This document shows positions 1 to 5,413 of a DNA stretch of 5,885 nt, in pieces. Source of the DNA: Geodermatophilaceae bacterium (GTDB lineage Bacteria > Actinomycetota > Actinomycetes > Mycobacteriales > Geodermatophilaceae); NCBI GenBank assembly GCA_013812385.1, contig JACCTM010000331.1, forward strand, positions 1 through 5,885. The letters run 5' to 3'. Numbering within the stretch: the first letter of the stretch is position 1; every line of letters starts with the position of its first letter. Below the pieces are notes generated by a model. The model had not been told where the DNA came from. It did no database searches and was given only the letters and a program-made list of their open reading frames with translations. The position numbers and the translations under genes are program-made.

Positions 1-14
1 GACGACGTACTCAT
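1..14 (-). CDS. 5' end of a TPP-riboswitch-controlled gene (identity not visible)
   Basis: Only the first four codons lie in the window (ATG AGT ACG TCG, Met-Ser-Thr-Ser), after which the gene leaves the left edge. The start is set by a consensus Shine-Dalgarno GGAGG five bases upstream and by a TPP riboswitch whose last base touches that site. Genes behind such riboswitches make thiamine or take up thiamine or its precursors (for example thiC, thiO/S/G, thiM, thiE, or HMP/thiamine transporters). That class of function is inferred from the switch, not read from the protein. Which member it is cannot be told from four residues. Confidence 0.75.
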
Positions 15-19
15 GAGTT

Positions 20-23
20 CCTC

Positions 24-24
<1 letters not shown>
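20..24 (-). promoter_or_regulatory. Shine-Dalgarno GGAGG abutting riboswitch P1
   Basis: On the - strand GGAGG is followed by AACTC and then ATG, a near-optimal 5-base spacing. Its first G (position 24) is also the last base of the riboswitch P1 helix. Ligand-stabilised P1 would therefore crowd or partly cover the ribosome site, which points to control at translation initiation. Confidence 0.8.
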
Positions 25-110
<86 letters not shown>

Positions 111-118
111 CGTTTTCT

Positions 119-149
119 GTTGTACGGAACAGGTTAGCCCTAGGTTCAG
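119..149 (-). promoter_or_regulatory. Possible promoter for the riboswitch transcript
   Basis: TACAAC (124-119, four of six bases match TATAAT) lies just upstream of the aptamer, so a transcript starting about seven bases later would begin close to P1. The -35 side is poor: CTGAAC at 149-144, with a 19-base spacer, overlapping the SDR stop codon. The position is sensible but the match is weak, so this is tentative. Confidence 0.25.
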
Positions 150-919
150 CCCTTGCGCCGGCTGGAGGGGCCGCGGGCCATCGGCGTACGGGCGAAGAGC
201 TTGGGCCACAAGGCATTGGGTACGAACCGGGCCGCCTTCATCATCAGCATCATCGGCAGCGGGAAGACGATCTCGGTCTTCTCGGCGGCGATCCCATCAG
301 CGATGGCGCGTGCCGCGGCCTTCGCGTCGATGAGAAACGGCATCGGGAAATCGTTCCGCGCGGTCAGGTCGGTCTTCACGAAGCCGGGACTGATCGTCTG
401 CACCCGAATTCCACGTGGACCGAGACTGCCGCGTAGTGACTCGAGCAGGTTGATCAGGGCAGCCTTGGATGCGCCGTAGGCCTCACTGCCGGGAAGTCCG
501 CGATAGCCGGCGACCGAGGCCATTCCGGCGATGACCCCGCGCTTGTTCGCCAGCATCGCCGGCAGCAGCGCCTCGATGCAGTGCACCGTGCCCATCAGGT
601 TGGTGTCGAACTGGGTCCGGAACGCTTCGGCGTCGAACCGATCGATCTTCACCTGTTGCCAGGTGCCGGCGTTCAGGATCGCAACGTCGATTCCGCCCAA
701 CGCTGTGCGTATGGCCTCGACGGCGGTATGCACCGCTGCCCGGTCGGTGATGTCCACTGGCTCGACGTGCATCCGGCCTTGGGAGACCTCCTCGAGTGCC
801 TCGCGGCGCCGGGCGCTGATCGCGATCCGACCGCCACGGCGCTGCAGCTCAGCGGCAAGCTCCGCGCCGATTCCGCCCGAGGCGCCGGTGATCCAGAACG
901 TCGTACCCGCGATGCGCAC
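146..919 (-). CDS. Short-chain dehydrogenase/reductase (classical SDR)
   Basis: The 257-residue product has the size and full signature of a classical SDR, a cytosolic NAD(P)(H)-dependent alcohol/ketone oxidoreductase with a Rossmann fold. TGASGGIG binds the dinucleotide at residues 11-18. LNAG is at 82-85 and the catalytic tetrad is Asn107, Ser135, Tyr148 and Lys152 (YGASK). SPGFVKTD is at 177-184. Arginines after strand 2 (SARRR, around residue 35) would suit NADP(H), though this is inference. The C-terminus has a hydrophobic Met-rich patch (about 222-228) and a basic tail, suggesting contact with membrane or lipid substrate. The start is the GTG at 919, eight bases after GAAAGGG; upstream codons of the frame run into the preceding gene. 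It begins 68 bp after the methyltransferase gene on the same strand and is probably cotranscribed, so a lipid-related carbonyl or alcohol is a reasonable but unproven substrate. SDR substrates cannot be read from sequence. Confidence 0.92.
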   Translation of the reverse strand: MRIAGTTFWITGASGGIGAELAAELQRRGGRIAISARRREALEEVSQGRMHVEPVDITDRAAVHTAVEAIRTALGGIDVAILNAGTWQQVKIDRFDAEAFRTQFDTNLMGTVHCIEALLPAMLANKRGVIAGMASVAGYRGLPGSEAYGASKAALINLLESLRGSLGPRGIRVQTISPGFVKTDLTARNDFPMPFLIDAKAAARAIADGIAAEKTEIVFPLPMMLMMKAARFVPNALWPKLFARTPMARGPSSRRKG

Positions 920-927
920 GCGACCCA

Positions 928-934
928 CCCTTTC
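928..934 (-). promoter_or_regulatory. Ribosome binding site deciding the SDR start
   Basis: GAAAGGG lies eight bases before the GTG at 919-917. The in-frame GTG at 928-926 overlaps this purine run and cannot use it. An ATG at 935-933 is in another frame. This favours GTG 919 as the start of the SDR. Confidence 0.55.
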
Positions 935-959
935 ATGGTCAGCAGGGCCCGCCAGTTTT

Positions 960-988
960 GCCGGTTGTGTAGCGAACCGGCCTTCGCT
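960..988 (-). repeat. Two overlapping, mutually exclusive small hairpins between methyltransferase and SDR genes
   Basis: GCCGGTT (960-966) and AACCGGC (975-981) form a perfect 7-bp inverted repeat with an 8-base loop. AGCGAA (971-976) and TTCGCT (983-988) form a perfect 6-bp repeat with a 6-base loop that reaches the last base of the methyltransferase gene. They share bases, so only one can form at a time. On the - strand neither is followed by a U-run; the first is followed by AAAA. They may tune mRNA stability or partial termination inside the operon, or may be chance in GC-rich DNA. Confidence 0.4.
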
Positions 989-2283
989 CAGGCCTTGGCG
1001 AAGGGGTTGCGGGCCAGGCTCAGTTGGCTGACGCCGAGGTAGCCGACCCGGAACCCGGCTTCGCAGTAGGCGAGGTAGAACTCCCACATCTGCCGGAAGG
1101 TCTCGTCGAACTCACCCTGCCCTTTGAGCTGCGGCCAGGCGGTGATGAACCGGTCCCTCCATTGCTTGAGGGTGTAGGCGTAGTGCGGGCCGATGTCGCG
1201 ACGCTCCACAATGGACAGTCTGGTGTGTTCGCGCAGGTTCGTCTCGATCGCCCGGATCGACGGGATGATCCCGCCGGGGAAGACGTACTTGTGGATCCAG
1301 GTGTAGGCCTTGCGGGTGGCCGCCATCCGGTCGTGCGGCATTGTGATCGACTGCAGCCCAACGCGTCCGCCCGGTTTGAGCAGCCGATCCAGGGCAGAGA
1401 AGTAGGTCGGCCAGAAGTCCTCGCCGACCGCCTCGATCATCTCGACCGAGACCACGGCGTCGTACGCACCGCGCGCGTCGCGGTAGTCCTGCAGTCTGAT
1501 ATCGACCAGATGCGCCACGCCGGCCTCCTCGGCGCGGGCCTGTGCCAGGGCGGCCTGTTCTTTGGACAACGTGAGCGTCGTGACGCGGGCACCCCGCTCG
1601 GTGGCCGCACGGATCGCCAGTGCGCCCCAACCGGTTCCGATCTCTAGGACGTGGTCACCGTTGCCGACGCGGGCCAAGTCGAGGATGCCGTCGATCTTGC
1701 GCAGCTGGGCGGTCTCGAGGTCATCGCCATCCTCGAACCACGCCGAGGAGTACATCATCGACGGGTCGAGGAAAGCCTCGAACAGCGAGTTCGAGAGGTC
1801 GTAGTGCCGGGCGATGTTCTCCTGCGCCTGGTCGACGGTGTTCTGCTCTTCCACCGGCTGGGTGCGCTCGACCACATTGCGCAGCCGCTGCAGTGACGGA
1901 TGGATCAGGGTCGAGATCCGCGCGGCGAAAGGGGTGAGCAGGTCGGCCAGGTCCGTTCCCGGACTGGTGGTCCAATCGCCCACCATGTACGCCTCACCGA
2001 ACCCGATCTTGGCGTCGGAGCCCAGCCGGGCGAAGAAGGCGTCCGGCCGTACGAGCGTCATCACCGGAGCACTCCGGTTGCCGGCCCCGATGCTCGTCCC
2101 ATCCGGGAAGCGCACCCGAACGTCCAAGCCGTGCACCGCGCGTCGGAACAACTTCTCGGCGATCACCGCCTTGAACTTGTTCGTCGGCGGGTCGGCCAAG
2201 CCGGGCCACAGACCCGCATTGGGGCGAGGGATGACCCGCGCGACCCGGGTGCCTTCGACGGGACGGTTCAGGGTGCTGGTCAT
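988..2283 (-). CDS. Cyclopropane-fatty-acid-synthase-family SAM methyltransferase, UfaA1-like
   Basis: This 431-residue protein belongs to the CFA synthase family, which transfers a methyl group from S-adenosylmethionine to the double bond of an unsaturated acyl chain in a phospholipid. An N-terminal lipid-facing domain (about 1-150) precedes the methyltransferase domain. Visible marks are RHYDLSN (159-165), MMYSSAWF (176-183), the SAM-binding LEIGTGWG (213-220), VSVEMIEAVG (278-287), FPGGIIPS (335-342), PHYAYTL (366-372) and YCEAGFRVGYL (406-416). Glu284, Tyr368 and Cys407 match conserved active-site positions. Ser180 and Gln311 stand where E. coli Cfa and mycobacterial CmaA1 have Cys and His. 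The ATG at 2283 overlaps the stop of the DUF1365 gene (ATGA), with AAAGGGG 10 bases upstream; a longer frame would intrude far into that gene. Gene order matches M. tuberculosis Rv0449c-Rv0448c-ufaA1. A cyclopropane, a 10-methyl or a methylene product are all possible. Confidence 0.93.
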   Translation of the reverse strand: MTSTLNRPVEGTRVARVIPRPNAGLWPGLADPPTNKFKAVIAEKLFRRAVHGLDVRVRFPDGTSIGAGNRSAPVMTLVRPDAFFARLGSDAKIGFGEAYMVGDWTTSPGTDLADLLTPFAARISTLIHPSLQRLRNVVERTQPVEEQNTVDQAQENIARHYDLSNSLFEAFLDPSMMYSSAWFEDGDDLETAQLRKIDGILDLARVGNGDHVLEIGTGWGALAIRAATERGARVTTLTLSKEQAALAQARAEEAGVAHLVDIRLQDYRDARGAYDAVVSVEMIEAVGEDFWPTYFSALDRLLKPGGRVGLQSITMPHDRMAATRKAYTWIHKYVFPGGIIPSIRAIETNLREHTRLSIVERRDIGPHYAYTLKQWRDRFITAWPQLKGQGEFDETFRQMWEFYLAYCEAGFRVGYLGVSQLSLARNPFAKA

Positions 2284-3071
2284 GGTTTCTGGACCCCTTT
2301 CTGGGGCTTGTGCTGGGGACGGGAGACGACCGGCAGACGACGCGCCCACAACTTGATGCCCTGAAAACGGATGAGAGTGCTGACGAGGAGCGGCATGAAG
2401 GGGAAACGAAGCGCGGCAAGGGCTACGGCGCCGCGAGTCGCCTTGTGCCGGCGTCCTCGAAGGGTGGCACTGAACGGCGTACGACCGTCCTTGCGTAGGG
2501 CCATCGTGACCGAGAGTTCATCAGCCGGCGGGGAGAAGCGCATCACGTACTGGCCGGTGGTGTCGAAGAACGGCGAGACGTAGAGCTCCTTGTCGGCCTG
2601 GGCCCGGCCGGTCTCGTCGGAGCGGAGGAGGTAGACGTGACGCTCGCCGTAGGTGTTGTGCACCTCGGCAAGGCTGACGGCCAGGGCGCCGTCGCGGTCG
2701 TAGCACCAGTGCACCGAGATCGGGTTGAACACGTACCCGGCGACGCGGGCGTTGGCCAGCATGACCACTCGGCCGCCGCTGAGGTCGATGCCGTTGTCGG
2801 CGAGATAAGCGACGACGTTGTCCTTGATCGAGCGAGCCGGATCCCCCAGGTGGTCGCGCCCCTCGAAGCGCGCCAGCCAGCCGAACGGTCTCGGGTACGT
2901 CGGCAGAGCGTCGAGGTCGACCAGCCACATGTAGACGCCGTAGCTGAACGAATTCTCGATCGGCATCCGTCTGGTGTGCCCGACCGTGGCGTAGTAGAGC
3001 GCCGGAGTCTGGATGCCTGACCCAGTCCAGGCCGTTTGAGTCGGCAAGACAGGGGCGTGGGTGGCGGTCAC
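2280..3071 (-). CDS. DUF1365 family protein (Rv0448c-like), lipid-modification partner
   Basis: The 263-residue product is recognisable as DUF1365 by GHTRRMPIENSFSYGVYM (31-48), ARVAGYVFNPISVHWCYD (108-125), EVHNTYGERHVYL (136-148) and DKELYVSPF (160-168). The conserved His, Tyr, Asn and acidic residues look like an active or ligand site. No cofactor motif is visible and no reaction is firmly established for the family. A hydrophobic stretch near 214-236 could lie against the membrane. The gene begins with GTG at 3071, overlapping the upstream flavoprotein stop as GTGA, with GGAG seven bases before it. Its own stop overlaps the methyltransferase start as ATGA. This double coupling implies matched synthesis of the three proteins. 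DUF1365 genes recur between an FAD oxidoreductase and a CFA-type methyltransferase in mycobacteria and alphaproteobacteria, so a role in the same lipid modification is likely; the exact role is unknown. Confidence 0.93.
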   Translation of the reverse strand: MTATHAPVLPTQTAWTGSGIQTPALYYATVGHTRRMPIENSFSYGVYMWLVDLDALPTYPRPFGWLARFEGRDHLGDPARSIKDNVVAYLADNGIDLSGGRVVMLANARVAGYVFNPISVHWCYDRDGALAVSLAEVHNTYGERHVYLLRSDETGRAQADKELYVSPFFDTTGQYVMRFSPPADELSVTMALRKDGRTPFSATLRGRRHKATRGAVALAALRFPFMPLLVSTLIRFQGIKLWARRLPVVSRPQHKPQKGVQKP

Positions 3072-4372
3072 CAGTCGACTCCGAGTGACTTGGCCGCCCG
3101 TACGCCCGCGGCGCAGCCGTCCTCGTGGAAGCCCCAGCCGTGGTACGCGCCGGCGAAGGCGGTCCGGCCCGTGTTGAGGGCCGGCAGGCGGCGCTGGGCG
3201 GCGACCGAGGTGGGCGTGTAGAGCGGGTGGTCGTAGACCATCCGGCCCAGCACCGCCTCCTGGTCGATCCGCGAGTTGCTGTTGAGCGTGACCAGATAGT
3301 TTACCGGCTCGTCCATCTGCTGCAGCTTGTTCATCCAGTAGGTGACCTGGACCCGATCCACATTCTGCCCGCAGCTCGACATCAGGTAGTTCCAGCTTGC
3401 CCGAGCGTTCTCGGCCTTGGGAAGCACCTTCGTGTCGGTGTGCAGGAGGGTCTCGTTCGTCGAGTACTCGAACGCGCCGAGGACGCAGCGCTCCTCGTCG
3501 GTCGGGTCGCCGAGCAGCCGCAGCGCCTGGTCGGGGTGGGTGGCCACGACGACGACGTCACGCCGGTGCTGCTGACCGTCCTCGTCGAGGATCTCGACGC
3601 CGTCGGCCGTACGGCGCAGGCTCCGTACCGGAGCCGAGGTCTGTACGGCGGTGAGCCCTTTGACCGCCTTGTCGACGTACGCGCGAGAACCGCCGACGAC
3701 GGTGCGCCAGGTGGGGGAGTTCTTGACGGTCAACATGCCGTGGTTGTCCAGGAAGGTGAACAGGTACCGGGCGGGGTACTGCATGGACAGCTCGGTGCCC
3801 GAGGACCACACGCAGGAAACGACCGGGATCATGAAGTGCCGGATGAAGTAGTCGGAGTAGCCGCCGATGGCCAGGAACGCGCCGAGGGTGATCGAGTCGG
3901 TCGTCTCCGCGTCGGCGGCGAGCAGCCGATGCGCGTGCCGATGGAAGCGCTTGACCTCCACCAGCATTCGTATGAACCGCGGATCGGCGATACGTTGACG
4001 CTGGGCGAAGACCCCGTTCAGCCCGCGCGCGCCGGCGTACTCCAGTCCGCAGCCCTCGCACTTGATCGACATGCTCATCTCGGTGCCCTGCGTGTCGACG
4101 CCCAACTCGGCGAACAGGCGCAGCAGGTTGGGGTAGGTCCGCTCGTTGTGCACGATGAAGCCGGTGTCGACCGGGATGACGCGGTTGTCCGCGGTCGGGA
4201 TGTCGTGGGTGTGCGCGTGGCCGCCGATCCGGTCCTCGGCCTCGAACAGGGTCACGTCGTACTTGCGCTGGAGCAGGTAGGCAGCGGTGAGCCCGGCGAC
4301 TCCGCTGCCGACAACGGCGGCGGTCGGACGCGCCGCTGGACGCGCCGCAGAGCCGGTGGTGGTGTGGGTCAT
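3068..4372 (-). CDS. FAD-dependent amine-oxidase-like oxidoreductase (Rv0449c-like)
   Basis: The 434-residue flavoprotein has an N-terminal dinucleotide-binding fold: VVGSGVAGLTAAYLL at 20-34, Glu44 at the end of strand 2 for the FAD ribose, and IGGHAHT at 49-55. The C-terminal FAD motif is at 404-427 (FAGAYHGWGFHEDGCAAG). This layout is that of the amine oxidase/phytoene desaturase superfamily, which uses bound FAD for hydride transfer. The substrate is not an amine by necessity. CxxC (Cys105, Cys108) sits in a CEGCGLEYAG segment and could bind metal or form a disulfide. A Pro/Ala-rich lead of about 17 residues precedes the fold and is not a signal peptide. The ATG at 4372 has GAGGGG at good spacing. 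It is the first gene of the coupled set, and its context suggests a redox step on the acyl chain handled by the methyltransferase. The closest well-known relative by synteny is M. tuberculosis Rv0449c, itself without a proven reaction. Confidence 0.92.
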   Translation of the reverse strand: MTHTTTGSAARPAARPTAAVVGSGVAGLTAAYLLQRKYDVTLFEAEDRIGGHAHTHDIPTADNRVIPVDTGFIVHNERTYPNLLRLFAELGVDTQGTEMSMSIKCEGCGLEYAGARGLNGVFAQRQRIADPRFIRMLVEVKRFHRHAHRLLAADAETTDSITLGAFLAIGGYSDYFIRHFMIPVVSCVWSSGTELSMQYPARYLFTFLDNHGMLTVKNSPTWRTVVGGSRAYVDKAVKGLTAVQTSAPVRSLRRTADGVEILDEDGQQHRRDVVVVATHPDQALRLLGDPTDEERCVLGAFEYSTNETLLHTDTKVLPKAENARASWNYLMSSCGQNVDRVQVTYWMNKLQQMDEPVNYLVTLNSNSRIDQEAVLGRMVYDHPLYTPTSVAAQRRLPALNTGRTAFAGAYHGWGFHEDGCAAGVRAAKSLGVDW

Positions 4373-4400
4373 CGCGAGTGTCCCCTCGGCGGTGCGACAG

Positions 4401-4437
4401 TTCTCGGCCCGGTCCGGGTGCGGACGTGGGCCGAGAA
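4401..4437 (-). terminator. Hairpin after the hydrolase gene, probable terminator
   Basis: TTCTCGGCCC (4401-4410) and GGGCCGAGAA (4428-4437) are perfect 10-bp inverted arms. Inside them GTCC (4412-4415) and GGAC (4421-4424) can extend the stem. It begins five bases past the hydrolase stop codon in the 70-bp gap before the flavoprotein gene. There is no U-run after it on the - strand, so it resembles the tail-less terminators proposed for high-GC Actinobacteria. It could instead act in the leader of the lipid operon, or as a DNA operator. Confidence 0.6.
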
Positions 4438-4442
4438 AGTGG

Positions 4443-5099
4443 TCAGAGCGGCGCGGTCAGACCGGCCGGTGGAGCCTGTTGAAAGGCATTCGTCAGCACG
4501 GGCCCGAACGGTTCGAAGCCCAGACTGGCAACGACGACCTCGCGGACCAGCTCGTGCCAGACGTGCGCGCGGCGCAGCAGGCTGTGCCCGCCGGGGAGCG
4601 TGACCCGCGCGGTCTGGGGCGTTACCTGCTTGGCTCGGAGGGCGAAGTCGTACGAGCCGCGGGCGGGAACCCAGCGATCGGCCCGGCCATGCGCGATCAC
4701 CACCGTCTTGCCGCGCAGCTGGCGTACCGGATCGCTGGGCGGTACCCACGGCGCCAACGCGCAGACGGCGCGTACGGCGGGATGGCCGGCGACCCGGATC
4801 GCGGCCCGGCCACCCATCGAGTGCCCGACCAGCACGACGGGCAGATTGCCGTACCGCCGTCTGACCTCGTCCAGTGCCCACTGCGCGTCATGTGCGGCGT
4901 CGGCCCGCGAGCCGTTCCAACCGGCGACGCGGTAGCGCAGCAGCCAGGGTTCGATGCCATGCCGCTCGAGCCCGCTGCGTACGGCGTACTGGATGGCCCG
5001 CATGCGGAGCAGCGACAGGGCACCGTCGGAGGGCGGGGCGATGCTGTCGGCGGTGCCGCCGTGAAAGAACAATGCCACTGCGGTCGGTGACCCGGACAT
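4443..5099 (-). CDS. Small alpha/beta hydrolase with complete Ser-Asp-His triad
   Basis: The 218-residue product is a compact alpha/beta-fold hydrolase. HGG at 13-15 gives the oxyanion turn after the first core strand (VALFF). The nucleophile elbow is GHSMGG (92-97) with Ser94, the acid is Asp141 in HGRADRWVP, and the base is His172 in PGGHSL. A lid domain is short or absent and there is no signal peptide, so a cytosolic esterase, lipase or thioesterase-like activity is likely; the substrate is unknown. The ATG at 5099 is chosen because GGAG lies six bases upstream and the protein then starts just before the fold. In-frame upstream alternatives are ATG 5144, GTG 5156 and ATG 5210, none with a good ribosome site at good spacing. 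These would only add a polar, low-complexity lead. The gene is divergent from msrA. The hairpin and 70-bp gap argue that it is separate from the lipid operon, though readthrough is possible. Confidence 0.85.
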   Translation of the reverse strand: MSGSPTAVALFFHGGTADSIAPPSDGALSLLRMRAIQYAVRSGLERHGIEPWLLRYRVAGWNGSRADAAHDAQWALDEVRRRYGNLPVVLVGHSMGGRAAIRVAGHPAVRAVCALAPWVPPSDPVRQLRGKTVVIAHGRADRWVPARGSYDFALRAKQVTPQTARVTLPGGHSLLRRAHVWHELVREVVVASLGFEPFGPVLTNAFQQAPPAGLTAPL

Positions 5100-5105
5100 C
5101 GGTGA

Positions 5106-5109
5106 CTCC
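5106..5109 (-). promoter_or_regulatory. Ribosome binding site deciding the hydrolase start
   Basis: GGAG on the - strand stands six bases before the ATG at 5099-5097. The nearest upstream ATG (5144) has only pyrimidine-rich GACCGCCACC in the ribosome-site window. AGAGGG near 5165-5170 could at best serve the GTG at 5156 with 10-base spacing. Confidence 0.5.
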
Positions 5110-5400
5110 GACAGTGACGTCACATCGACCGACGGGCGGCTCATGGTGGCGGTCACGCTACAGCGTCCCTCTTGACATCCGTACGCGCTGGGGTCGTCAT
5201 AACTATGCATTCGGACCGTGCTGGTGCACTGGTTCGTCGCAGGAAATGTGATCTGTCCGCAGGCCACGGAGTTGCCTGGTGGTTTCCGCCAGAACCGCCG
5301 GGGCGGGCGCCGCCGGATAGGTCGAGGCGGAATCTCTGGGCCGGCCGTGACGTTCTGCTGAACAACCGCCGGGCACTGATAGCGGACCCGGCAACTCTCC

Positions 5401-5406
5401 TACGGT
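5401..5406 (+). promoter_or_regulatory. Possible -10 element of msrA (leaderless layout)
   Basis: TACGGT fits the TANNNT form of actinobacterial -10 elements and ends seven bases before the msrA ATG, so transcription could start at the A of the start codon. No -35 match is seen at the expected distance. GGTGG in the same place could instead be a weak ribosome site, so this is only a candidate. Confidence 0.25.
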
Positions 5407-5413
5407 GGTGACC

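Larger units (their letters stand above)
5100..5413. other. Divergent intergenic region between hydrolase and msrA
   Basis: This 314-bp region must hold the promoters of both divergent genes. Its middle (about 5195-5255) is visibly richer in A/T than the coding DNA on either side. A perfect TTGACA occurs on the + strand at 5172-5177, but the hexamer 17 bases later (CGTCAT) is a poor -10 and msrA is over 200 bp away. On the - strand TAGCGT (5160-5155) resembles an actinobacterial -10 and would give a leader of about 50 bases for the hydrolase, but no -35 stands out. An open + frame ending in the TGA at 5409-5411 lacks a convincing start and any recognisable protein features, so I do not call a gene. 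Confidence 0.5.

Noticed and set aside
920..1087. Upstream extension of the SDR frame by 56 codons
   Set aside because: It would overlap about 100 bp of the methyltransferase coding sequence and adds an Arg/Pro-rich stretch foreign to SDRs. GTG 919 has a suitable ribosome site.
1024..1647. Open frame of 207 codons on the + strand
   Set aside because: It lies wholly opposite the methyltransferase gene and shows no motif; it is a product of third-position GC bias.
3125..4603. Long open frame of 492 codons on the + strand
   Set aside because: It is antisense to the flavoprotein gene, whose - strand product has both FAD motifs. The + translation is Val/Gly/Arg/Asp-rich with no recognisable fold, typical of the mirror of a GC-rich gene.
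5172..5203. Perfect TTGACA on the + strand as an msrA promoter
   Set aside because: No acceptable -10 occurs at 16-18 bases; the CATAAC hexamer is 20 bases away, and msrA starts over 200 bp downstream.
5247..5251. TGTGA as a CRP-type half site
   Set aside because: The other half (TCACA at the right spacing) is absent, so a 5-base match means little.
5172..5411. Open + frame of 79 codons ending just before msrA
   Set aside because: It begins at a TTG with no ribosome site, is Arg/Pro-rich without recognisable features, and lies in the region where divergent promoters are expected.
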